From: Gemmatimonas sp.
Lineage (GTDB): Bacteria; Gemmatimonadota; Gemmatimonadetes; Gemmatimonadales; Gemmatimonadaceae
Direction of reading: 5' to 3'
Length of the DNA stretch: 64,000 nt
Assembly: GCF_031426495.1 (NCBI RefSeq)
Contig: NZ_JANPLK010000082.1
Span: forward strand, 67,487-131,486
The stretch's first letter is position 1. Every line of letters starts with the position of its first letter. Shown here in pieces: positions 6,854-14,914 of this stretch. The position numbers were made by a program, and so were the translations under genes. Under the pieces are notes generated by a model, which had not been told where the DNA came from, made no database searches, and saw only the letters and a program-made list of their open reading frames with translations.

Positions 6854-9027
6854 GTGCAGGACGGCGCACCGCGACGTCGATGCTGATGAAGCCGCTCGTG
6901 TGCGCGCTGATGCTGGCCGTCGTGTCTGGCGGACCGGCTCGCGCGCAGAGCGCGGTGGCGGTGCAGGGTACGGTGCTAGGGAAGACCGACGGGGCGCCGG
7001 TGTTGTCGGCCGAAGTGCGCATACCACGCACCGGAGCGCGAGTCCGCACCGATGAACGCGGCACCTTTCGCGTGGCGGCGTCGGCTGGTGATTCGATGAT
7101 TGTGCGGGCGCTCGGATTCGCCGAATTGCGCACGTTGGTGCAGAGCAGCACACCGGTGGTCCGCTTGGTGGCGTTGGCCACCGTGCTCCCGGTGTTCACG
7201 ACGACGATGGGGCAGCGCGTGATCCGCGCCAGCGAGTCACCGCGCAGCGTGACGGTGATCGGTCGCGAAGAACTCGATGCCGTGGCGGCGGTGTCGGCGA
7301 ATCAGTTGCTGCGTCAATTGCCGGGACTTCAGGAGCTTCCCGCGCCGCCATCGAAGACATCGATCTCGATTCGTGGGTTCGACGATTCGCGCGTATTAGT
7401 CCTGGTGGATGGTGAGCCGGTGGCCGGCGCGCTCATCGAGAGTCGGGACATCGGCCGATTGAGTACCATCGCGACCGAGCGCATCGAGGTCACGAAGGGT
7501 CCCTCGAGTGTGGAATTCGGCAGCGACGCCCTGGGGGGCGTGATCAATATTGTGCAGGCGGCGCCGACGCATCGACTGAGCCTCGACGCCCTCGCGCGCG
7601 AAGGCGGACTCGGACGACAGGAATCGTCCGTGGGTGTGAGTCAGACGGTGGGGAAACTTGGCTACCGCGTGAATGGCGGGTGGCGACAGTCCGACCGCGT
7701 GACCGGATACAACGCGATCGGCTCCACGTTCAATCGCATCTACGATGTCCGCACGGACTTCCGCTATGCGCTGACCGACAAATGGGCACTGCGGCTCGAT
7801 ATGCAGGGCTCGCAGGAACGTCAGCGCTTCCCGGTGGATGCCGCGTTCAATGGCTTCATCGACAATCGCGGCGGGCAGGGCTTCGCCGAAGTAAGGGGTC
7901 CGCTGTTCGGCGGCAACATCCGCGCGCGCGCTTTCGAGCAGCGGTTCGTATATCAGTATCGCCAGTCGCGCGGACTGCTGCCGATCAAGGGCTCGGCCGA
8001 TTCCCTCGAGCAACGGGAACGACAGGGCCGATATCTGTTGTCGTACACGCACGTGGTCGGCGCGCACGCGATCGACGTGGGCGCGCAGCGCTCGCATCGC
8101 ACACTGGTGGCGCCCAAGAAGGTGACGGGAGACAGCGCCGACGAACAGGTTACCGAAGTCTTCGCGCGCGACTCCTGGACGCTCGGCAACGTGTTGATGA
8201 CGGCCGGTGCGCGTCACACCAACAGTACGCTCTGGGGCAGCAGCACAAATCCGTCCTTCGGTGTGGCGTGGCAGACGTCGTCACGTGTGCGACTGCGCAG
8301 CAACGTGGCGCGAGGATTCCGCGCGCCGGGCTTCAAGGAGATCCGTTACACGTTCACGAATCCGGCCGGAGGCTATACGCTCGAGGGAAACCCCGATCTG
8401 TTGCCGGAGTCGTCGTGGAGCACGAGCGTTGGCGGCACCTGGGCGCCCAGTGCGTCGCTGTCGTTCGATGTGGAAGGGTATCGCAACGACGTGTCTGGTC
8501 TCGTCGACTGGCGGTACGAGGGTGACAACGCGGCCGGTTTTCAGACGTACCGGTATGTGAACGTTGCGCGCGCCCGCACGCAGGGAGTGGAAACCAACGC
8601 GCGCGTGAACGCGGGTGCCAACGAGGTCACGCTGGGCTACGACTTCCTGCGTGCGCGCGACCTCAACTCGGGGTTGCCGCTCAGCCGGCGCGCGTCGCAC
8701 ACGGCGCGACTTCGTGTGGCCCGTGAGTGGGCCGTGCGCCAGGGGCTCTCCACCGATGCCTCGGTGCGCTACACCGGGAACGCGCCGCTGGTCGGTATTC
8801 CCAGCGGCGCCCCGATTACGGGGCCATTCTCCACGGAGAGCGGTATCATCGGTCGCCAGGGGGCGTTGCTGTCAGTCGACGCACAACTGCGTCTGGCCGT
8901 GACGCGCGAATTGGAAGTGTCCGGTGGCGTGAACAATCTGCTCGATCAGCAGCCGAACTTGTGGACCCCCGCGTTTGCGCGACAGTTCTACGTGGGATTG
9001 CGGTGGCGCTGGAGCGTGGCGCCGTAA
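6850..9027 (+). CDS. TonB-dependent outer-membrane receptor (HmuR/CirA-like)
   Basis: 725 residues with a signal peptide ending in ARAQS. A short carboxypeptidase-regulatory-like domain (about residues 35-105) is followed by the plug (SPRSVTVIGREELDAV, LVDGEPVAG, EVTKGPSSVEFGSDALGGVI, about 125-240) and a 22-strand-type barrel. The C-terminus ends FYVGLRWRWSVAP, with the aromatic terminal strand needed for outer-membrane insertion. It imports iron or haem complexes using TonB energy. Four-base overlap with the HmuY-like gene makes haem the likeliest cargo. It converges on the next gene with a 20-bp gap. Confidence 0.88.
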   Translation: MSAGRRTATSMLMKPLVCALMLAVVSGGPARAQSAVAVQGTVLGKTDGAPVLSAEVRIPRTGARVRTDERGTFRVAASAGDSMIVRALGFAELRTLVQSSTPVVRLVALATVLPVFTTTMGQRVIRASESPRSVTVIGREELDAVAAVSANQLLRQLPGLQELPAPPSKTSISIRGFDDSRVLVLVDGEPVAGALIESRDIGRLSTIATERIEVTKGPSSVEFGSDALGGVINIVQAAPTHRLSLDALAREGGLGRQESSVGVSQTVGKLGYRVNGGWRQSDRVTGYNAIGSTFNRIYDVRTDFRYALTDKWALRLDMQGSQERQRFPVDAAFNGFIDNRGGQGFAEVRGPLFGGNIRARAFEQRFVYQYRQSRGLLPIKGSADSLEQRERQGRYLLSYTHVVGAHAIDVGAQRSHRTLVAPKKVTGDSADEQVTEVFARDSWTLGNVLMTAGARHTNSTLWGSSTNPSFGVAWQTSSRVRLRSNVARGFRAPGFKEIRYTFTNPAGGYTLEGNPDLLPESSWSTSVGGTWAPSASLSFDVEGYRNDVSGLVDWRYEGDNAAGFQTYRYVNVARARTQGVETNARVNAGANEVTLGYDFLRARDLNSGLPLSRRASHTARLRVAREWAVRQGLSTDASVRYTGNAPLVGIPSGAPITGPFSTESGIIGRQGALLSVDAQLRLAVTRELEVSGGVNNLLDQQPNLWTPAFARQFYVGLRWRWSVAP

Positions 9028-9048
9028 GCGTCGGAGCGTAGACGGCGC
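9019..9048. terminator. Possible bidirectional terminator hairpin
   Basis: GCGCCGT at 9019-9025 is complementary to ACGGCGC at 9042-9048, with a 16-nt loop. It spans the ends of the convergent receptor and plug-protein genes. There is no T-tract on either side, so the call is weak. Confidence 0.3.
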
Positions 9049-11480
9049 TACCGCGTCCAGATCGAGATGAGACCGCAACCGGTCCGCGCGCGCGGTCCCA
9101 GTTCATTGCCGCCTTGGGAGGCCATCGTGGCAGGAATCGTGGCTGCGCCGGCGAACACTTCGACGCCATACACCTCGCCAGGCGCGGGCAGGGTTCGCAG
9201 GTCCGGTCGTCCATCGCTTTGCACGACGCCGTTGATCGCGACGCGCAACCAGCACTCATCGTTGCGATTGCGCATCGATCGCGCGTACACGAAACCGAGG
9301 CTGTCCACGACGAGTACCGACGGGACTCGGGTCAGCATCTGCCAGAGGCTCACGGGATTGCGCCGCTCGATCTGCTCGCGCGTGATCGATGCCGTGGTCA
9401 GCCCATACGCGCGCCGCGTTTCGAAATCGGTGAAGCGATTGTTCGATCGGTTTGCGCGCACCGTGACGGTATCGAGCGATGGTGGCGCCGTGGGGTCGAG
9501 CGAGAGCTGCAGAGTGTTGCTGCCCGCGACGAACTCAGTGGCGATCGTGCCCTCCACGTAGCCGACCCGGCGCAGATGCACGGTGGCGACGCCGGGTTCG
9601 AGATCACCAACCGTGGCCTCGCCAACGTGATTCGTGCGTACCGCGACCTCACGACCGGCGATCGTGCGCACCACGGCCAGCACATCGCCCAGCGGTCGTT
9701 CCTCGGCGTTGTACGTGCGCAGCAGCAGCGACGCAGTCCGCGAGACGCGGAGGCCTACGTCGGCGGCGGCGAGGGCATCCATTGCGGCGATGCGGAACAG
9801 CGTGTCGATCGTCCCGACGCCGGACATGACGCGGAGCTGCAGCGGGGTATCGCGGGGAACGCCGCACACGCGCCACTGCCCGAGTGAGTCACTGGTGGTG
9901 CTCACGACGTCCTCGCTGAAACTCACGCGGTCGGCGGCGGTGGCGATGTTGCGCATGGCGCGTAGGCGCACCGTCGCACCGGGCACTTCGCGACCACTGG
10001 AGTCGCGCACCGTGCCGCGCAGAAAGCTTTGCGCGCGTCGTACCACGTCGGCGCTGCAGACGGCGCGCAGCAGCTCGGTGGAACTGGGCAGCGTCATCTG
10101 AACGAGTCGACCGTCGACGCCGACTTCGATATCGTGCTCTCGGGCGAGCACACCGAGTGAGTCCATCAGCGCCGTGCGCACCTGCAACCGGTATTGTCCG
10201 GGTAGGATCGGTTCGACACGGCCGATGCCGACACTGTCCGTGCGTAGCGCGTAGTCCGTGCCCGTGAGCACGGCGAACGCGCCGCTGATCGTGTGTCCCG
10301 GCACGGACGGTCCCGTTGCGCGGCGCAGTTGTACGGCGAGCTGGGCGCCTTCACCACGGAAGAGCGTGCGCTCGCCCTGCGTGACGCGGAGGACTTCGCC
10401 GCCACTGACCTGCAGCGCGCGGACGACGACGCCGGATGTGGTGATGAGCACGCGCCGCCGCCCGACGGAGGTTTGATTGTCTCGGCGCGCGAGGATCGGC
10501 ATGCGGACATGCCAGCGCTGCACCATCCACTGTCCCGCGCCGAGCCGGAGAAACTCCACCGTTCCGCCGGGGCGCGCGCGCTCGACGAAGGCGGGCAATC
10601 CGGTATAGCGATACTCGATGCGACGCAGCTCACTGCTGGCGCGATCGAGCCACAGCACACCTGTGATGTCGCGCCGCCGGTCGTTGTCACTGACCGGGCG
10701 AAATGCGACCCCGATCTGCTCGGGCGCGGAATCGGTGGGCGGTTCGAGGCGGAAGCAGTGCCCGTTCGTGAACGCGTCGGAAAGCATCACCTCGGCATCG
10801 GGGGCGTGGTACACCGTGCCGTCGTCACGATCCACGACGTAGCCATGGGTGGCGAGCGATTCAGCCGGCGCGCTGCGAAATGCGCGTGTCGTGACACTGC
10901 GCGTGGTGCGCACCGACTGTTCGCGCACGCGCACGCCCGCGCTATCGAGCGTGCGGTCGTATTCGATCCACTCGGCGTTCAACGGACTGTCGGACGAGGC
11001 CAACTGCGATGCCATCAGCGCCTTGCGCCCCTCCTCCCATACACGCGCCACGAGTTGTCCATCGGCGCTGCTGGTGCGGCAGTCATCGCGTCCGCGAACG
11101 GACACCGTGGGCAGGGCTACGGATGCTCCGGTCAGCATGAGCTGCAGCGGCGGCAGCTCGCTGGCCGCGCTCTCGAATGGTCCAACGGTCGGGCCGTCCG
11201 TTGGGGAAAAGCCCACGCGGAGCGCGCGCAGTCGATAGCGCGCACCCGGTGCCGGCAGCTGAAACCGAAAGGCGCCGCGCGCGTCGGAGAGAGTTCGCGC
11301 CAGGACCTGTCCGGTGCTGCTCTCGAGCACGACGATGACGGCTGCGGCTGGTGTGCTCCCATCGCTGGCGAGTACGGACCCGCGCACCAACTGCGCGTGC
11401 AGCACAGCGGGCGTGCTGCTGACGTAAAGGGCAGCGGCGACTACACCGACCGAACGGACGAGGCGGCCCAAGCAGAGCAT
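9048..11480 (-). CDS. Carboxypeptidase-regulatory-domain protein with TonB plug and no barrel
   Basis: 810 residues from ATG 11480, which gives a signal peptide ending LHAQ. The first CarboxypepD_reg-like module (LVRGSVLASDGSTPAAA) follows the signal, a second (LRGTVRDSSGREVPGATV) is near residue 510, and a third beta-rich segment precedes the C-terminus. The last 130 residues resemble a TonB receptor plug: ITREQIERRNPVSLWQML, then VYGVEVFAG. The chain stops at CGLISIWTR, exactly where a barrel would begin, so it cannot be a transporter itself. It is probably a periplasmic or cell-surface protein of unknown role. Similar barrel-less proteins are frequent in Gemmatimonadota-type genomes. Confidence 0.65.
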   Translation of the reverse strand: MLCLGRLVRSVGVVAAALYVSSTPAVLHAQLVRGSVLASDGSTPAAAVIVVLESSTGQVLARTLSDARGAFRFQLPAPGARYRLRALRVGFSPTDGPTVGPFESAASELPPLQLMLTGASVALPTVSVRGRDDCRTSSADGQLVARVWEEGRKALMASQLASSDSPLNAEWIEYDRTLDSAGVRVREQSVRTTRSVTTRAFRSAPAESLATHGYVVDRDDGTVYHAPDAEVMLSDAFTNGHCFRLEPPTDSAPEQIGVAFRPVSDNDRRRDITGVLWLDRASSELRRIEYRYTGLPAFVERARPGGTVEFLRLGAGQWMVQRWHVRMPILARRDNQTSVGRRRVLITTSGVVVRALQVSGGEVLRVTQGERTLFRGEGAQLAVQLRRATGPSVPGHTISGAFAVLTGTDYALRTDSVGIGRVEPILPGQYRLQVRTALMDSLGVLAREHDIEVGVDGRLVQMTLPSSTELLRAVCSADVVRRAQSFLRGTVRDSSGREVPGATVRLRAMRNIATAADRVSFSEDVVSTTSDSLGQWRVCGVPRDTPLQLRVMSGVGTIDTLFRIAAMDALAAADVGLRVSRTASLLLRTYNAEERPLGDVLAVVRTIAGREVAVRTNHVGEATVGDLEPGVATVHLRRVGYVEGTIATEFVAGSNTLQLSLDPTAPPSLDTVTVRANRSNNRFTDFETRRAYGLTTASITREQIERRNPVSLWQMLTRVPSVLVVDSLGFVYARSMRNRNDECWLRVAINGVVQSDGRPDLRTLPAPGEVYGVEVFAGAATIPATMASQGGNELGPRARTGCGLISIWTR

Positions 11481-11539
11481 AGTAGGAAATGCCTCTCCGC
11501 GAGCGGATCGGCAAGGGGGCACGGTCCGGTGCGCCGGAC

Positions 11540-13390
11540 TCAGCGCGGCGGAATGACCTCGTCGAACAGCGCGTTGTCGGAGAGCGCCATCGGGCGGAGC
11601 AACTGCCGAGCGATGGCCTCCGGGAACTCATGCACGTTGATGCCGTGCGTGTCGCCGATATCGGCTTCCGTTTCCGAGAGGTCGACCGTGAGACCCGGGC
11701 CGACCCCATGCACGTGCCCCACGAACGAGCGCGAGGCGCCGGTGCGGCGATGCGCGAGCGTCACTCGCCAGGGGGCGTGAGGCGGCGCCTCGTGTGCGGC
11801 GGGCGTATGTGGTGCGGCGTCGTGCGGTGCGACCGTGACATCGAAGATGGCGATACGCGGCGTGGCGATCCCCACGGAGGCGCAGGCGATCGCGCTCGCC
11901 GCCGCACAGGTCGTCGCATCGCGGTGCGGCATGGCCTCGCGCACGAACAGTTCACTGGCGCTGCCGGCGTTCGGCGCGCCGCTCGTCGCGGGCGCGAGCC
12001 ACTGCACGAATTCGGGCATGAGCCGCGACGCGTGGCCGGACAGTTCGATGGAGCGCGCGGCGTAACGAAGCACCTGGCGCACTTCGATGCGATCAACGTC
12101 GTCGAAGAACCACGCGCATGACGTGAAGGTCCGCATCGTTGCCCGTTCGAGCTCGAGCAGTTCGCGGGCGCGCTGCACTTGGTGCTCCGACGCATCGGCT
12201 GGCAACTCGCGCCGAGCGAACTGTTCGAGCGCGGCTCCATCCTGCGCGACGACGTCACCGTACCGATCGCGCACCTCCCAGGGATCGTCGCGGAACAGCG
12301 TACGCCCCTCCTGTTCGAATACCTCATGCGCGTGATACGAGACCCGCTCGATGGCCGCTCGGAGCGGTCCGCGCCACTGCTGTGCCGGCGGCTTGCTGCC
12401 ATCGAGGCGGCAGCCACAGTTGCTGCGCCACCGCTCCACTCCGTGGGCGCAACTCCAGGCACTCGGCGAGACCAAGCGCACGTCGGTCGTGGGCGGAGAC
12501 ATCGCCACCAACGCCGCGCTGTTCGTGACGCGGGAGCTCGACTGCTGCACCACCATCGACAACGCTTCGGTGAGCGTGGAGTCACCGCTCTTGTGATGAT
12601 GTCCAAACGTTTCGCCGTCGGTGGCCAGCGTCGTGCAGCGATCGAAGGGCGTATCCCCGGCGTCGCGATAGGGTGTGAGCCGCTGCGCCAGCGCGGGGGC
12701 ATCACGCAGCAGCCCGCCGAAGGCGACATCGCCGGCCAATGCACCGTCGTAGGGCACGATCGTGAGGGTGCGACCCGACGCGCCTCGCCAACGCACCGGC
12801 ATGCCGCTGCCGTCGTGACCCTGCACTTGATACGGGGCCAGAATCGTGAAGGCGATGCCCTCCTTGGCCACGGCATCGAGGGTGTCTTCATCGGCCGCGC
12901 ACTCGGGCAGCCACATGCCCTCCGGTTCGCGATGGAAGCGCCGACGGAAGTCACGAATGCCCCAGCGGATTTCGGTGGTACGCTCGCGCGGCGAGGCGAG
13001 TGGGAGAATCACATGATGATACGGCGCGGCGATCGCGTTGCCGTGGCCCCACCGGCGCACGCTCGCCGCATCGCCCTCCTGCATCGCCCGCATAGTGTCC
13101 GGCGCTTCCGCGTCGAGCCATTCACAGAGGGTGGCCCCCACGTCGAACGAACACCACGCATACAGATTCACCACACGCGCGATGCCGGATCGTGCGTCAG
13201 GATCGCGCGCGGCGGCACGCCGGTCGCGCAGATGCGCCTCGGCGGCGGCGAGGCGCGCGTAGCACTCCCGATTGATGCGCGTATTCCAATCGTGATCGGG
13301 CGCGGCTGACGGCTCCGTCGGGACCACCTCGAGCCAGGGATCTTCGCGCGGCGGCTGGTACAGGTGATGATGAATGACGATCGAATGCAT
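11540..13390 (-). CDS. Glycoside hydrolase family 57 / DUF3536 protein
   Basis: 616 residues. The N-terminus MHSIVIHHHLYQPPREDPW is typical of GH57, the predicted catalytic Glu is in GMWLPECA, and TDGETFGHHHK marks the DUF3536 half. GH57 enzymes act on alpha-glucans as amylases, amylopullulanases, 4-alpha-glucanotransferases or branching enzymes. The start overlaps the stop of the glycogen synthase gene by one base, so the two are translated together. The context of glycogen synthase and alpha-glucan phosphorylase makes a role in trimming or branching glycogen likely, but the exact linkage specificity cannot be read from sequence. Confidence 0.82.
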   Translation of the reverse strand: MHSIVIHHHLYQPPREDPWLEVVPTEPSAAPDHDWNTRINRECYARLAAAEAHLRDRRAAARDPDARSGIARVVNLYAWCSFDVGATLCEWLDAEAPDTMRAMQEGDAASVRRWGHGNAIAAPYHHVILPLASPRERTTEIRWGIRDFRRRFHREPEGMWLPECAADEDTLDAVAKEGIAFTILAPYQVQGHDGSGMPVRWRGASGRTLTIVPYDGALAGDVAFGGLLRDAPALAQRLTPYRDAGDTPFDRCTTLATDGETFGHHHKSGDSTLTEALSMVVQQSSSRVTNSAALVAMSPPTTDVRLVSPSAWSCAHGVERWRSNCGCRLDGSKPPAQQWRGPLRAAIERVSYHAHEVFEQEGRTLFRDDPWEVRDRYGDVVAQDGAALEQFARRELPADASEHQVQRARELLELERATMRTFTSCAWFFDDVDRIEVRQVLRYAARSIELSGHASRLMPEFVQWLAPATSGAPNAGSASELFVREAMPHRDATTCAAASAIACASVGIATPRIAIFDVTVAPHDAAPHTPAAHEAPPHAPWRVTLAHRRTGASRSFVGHVHGVGPGLTVDLSETEADIGDTHGINVHEFPEAIARQLLRPMALSDNALFDEVIPPR

Positions 13391-14904
13391 CAGCGGCGCT
13401 GCTTGGCGATCTCGATTGCCTGCTGATACACCTGCGCATATCGCTCGGCCGAGCGCTCCCAGCCGAAATCCTGCGTCATGGCGGCGCTCATGCGTGGAGT
13501 CCAGGCGCTCGGGTCGGCGAAACGCGCGAGGGCGCGGGAAATCGCCCGATCGAGCGCCGCCGGCTGAAATGCGTCAAAGAGAAATCCGGTGATATCGTCC
13601 TGCACGGTGTCCGCGATGCCACCGACACGGCGCCCGATCGGCAGGGAGCCGTAGCGCTGCGCGCGCATCTGCGTGAGGCCGCACGGTTCATACTGCGACG
13701 GCATGAGGAACATGTCGGCACCGGCCATGAGGCGATGCTCGAGCCGGTCGGTGAAGTTGAGCTGAACGCCGACGTGCTGCGGCCGCGCCTTCGCCAGTGC
13801 TAACAGCGCGCGTTCGTACTTGGCCTCGCCGGCGCCGAGAAAGACGAACTGCGCGTCGAGGGTCCAGATGAGCTGAGAATTCAGAATGAGGTCGAGGCCC
13901 TTCTGGGTGACCATGCGTCCGGTCAGTCCGAACAACGGAATGCGCTTGCGCTGTGGCAGGCCGAACGAACGCTGCAGCGCCGCTTTGCACTTCGCCTTGT
14001 TCGCGGTGTCGGCACGCGAGTAGTTGGCGGTGATCTGATCGTCGGTGGCTGGATTCCAGAGCGACTGGTCGATGCCGTTCGTGATGCCCGTGAAGCGCGG
14101 GCCCAGCCACTGAAACACCTCCTGAAGACCGAAGCCGCCACCTGGCGTACGCAGCTCCTGCGCGTGCGTCGGGCTCACGGTCACGACCATGTCGGCGAAC
14201 GTCAGTCCGCCTTTCAGGAAGTTGAGGCGGTCATACCACTCGAGATGCCGGAAGTTGTACACCTCGGGTGGAATGCCGCAGTCGTTCAACATCGACGCCG
14301 GAAAGTGGCCCTGGTAGCCGGCGTTGTGCACCGACAGCACCGTCGGCGTCTCGGCGAAGCGTGCCTTGAGGTCGCCGTACGTGCGCATGTACATGAGCGC
14401 CAGCGACGTGTGCCAGTCGTGCGCGTGCACTAGCACGGGACCGGCGATCAGTCGCGGAATGGCATCGAGTACGGCACGCGAGAAGAGCGCGAAGCGTCGC
14501 GCGTTGTCGACATAATCGCGGCCGCCCTCGCCGTACAAGCCGGCGCGGCTGAACGCCGACGGAATATCGACGAACACCACCTTCGGACCGGCAGGCGGCT
14601 GCACTTCACGGAAGAAGCGCACTTCCTCACTACGGAATCCCAGCTCGACTTGGATCGGACGGCCGAGCGGGGCGAGGTCAGGCGCATGGTCGCGCACCGA
14701 GCGATAGAGTGGCACGAACACGACCACGTTCGCACCACCCTTCACCTGGTAGTTGGCCAACCCCATCACGGCCTCGGCCAGCCCACCCGTACGCGCGAAC
14801 GGACTGTACTCCGACGTGAGATGCACGATCGTCGGTGCTCCACCCTCGGGGGCCCGGATCACGGGCGACCCGAAGCTGGGCGTGGGCATGGCTGGGGATG
14901 TCAT
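13390..14904 (-). CDS. glgA: Glycogen/starch synthase (GT5)
   Basis: 504 residues from ATG 14904 (MTSPAMPTPS). The substrate-binding loop near the N-terminus, SEYSPFARTGGLAEAVMGL, is a variant of the KxGGL motif in which Arg replaces Lys. HAGYQGHFP, the C-terminal Glu region SQYEPCGLTQM and GITNGID are all typical of GlgA. It transfers glucose from ADP- or UDP-glucose to the non-reducing end of alpha-1,4-glucan. It lies between alpha-glucan phosphorylase (10-bp gap upstream) and GH57 (1-bp overlap). No glgC or glgB is in the window, so the sugar-nucleotide supply is encoded elsewhere. Confidence 0.92.
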   Translation of the reverse strand: MTSPAMPTPSFGSPVIRAPEGGAPTIVHLTSEYSPFARTGGLAEAVMGLANYQVKGGANVVVFVPLYRSVRDHAPDLAPLGRPIQVELGFRSEEVRFFREVQPPAGPKVVFVDIPSAFSRAGLYGEGGRDYVDNARRFALFSRAVLDAIPRLIAGPVLVHAHDWHTSLALMYMRTYGDLKARFAETPTVLSVHNAGYQGHFPASMLNDCGIPPEVYNFRHLEWYDRLNFLKGGLTFADMVVTVSPTHAQELRTPGGGFGLQEVFQWLGPRFTGITNGIDQSLWNPATDDQITANYSRADTANKAKCKAALQRSFGLPQRKRIPLFGLTGRMVTQKGLDLILNSQLIWTLDAQFVFLGAGEAKYERALLALAKARPQHVGVQLNFTDRLEHRLMAGADMFLMPSQYEPCGLTQMRAQRYGSLPIGRRVGGIADTVQDDITGFLFDAFQPAALDRAISRALARFADPSAWTPRMSAAMTQDFGWERSAERYAQVYQQAIEIAKQRR

Positions 14905-14914
14905 TGACTGAGTG

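Noticed and set aside
5660..7153. Open frame of about 500 codons on the minus strand across HmuY and receptor genes
   Set aside because: Arg-rich composition and no domain; the plus strand carries signal peptides, lipobox and plug motifs.
10293..11780. Open frame of 495 codons on the plus strand opposite the plug-only protein
   Set aside because: No recognisable motifs and Arg/Ala/His-rich; shadow of the minus-strand gene.
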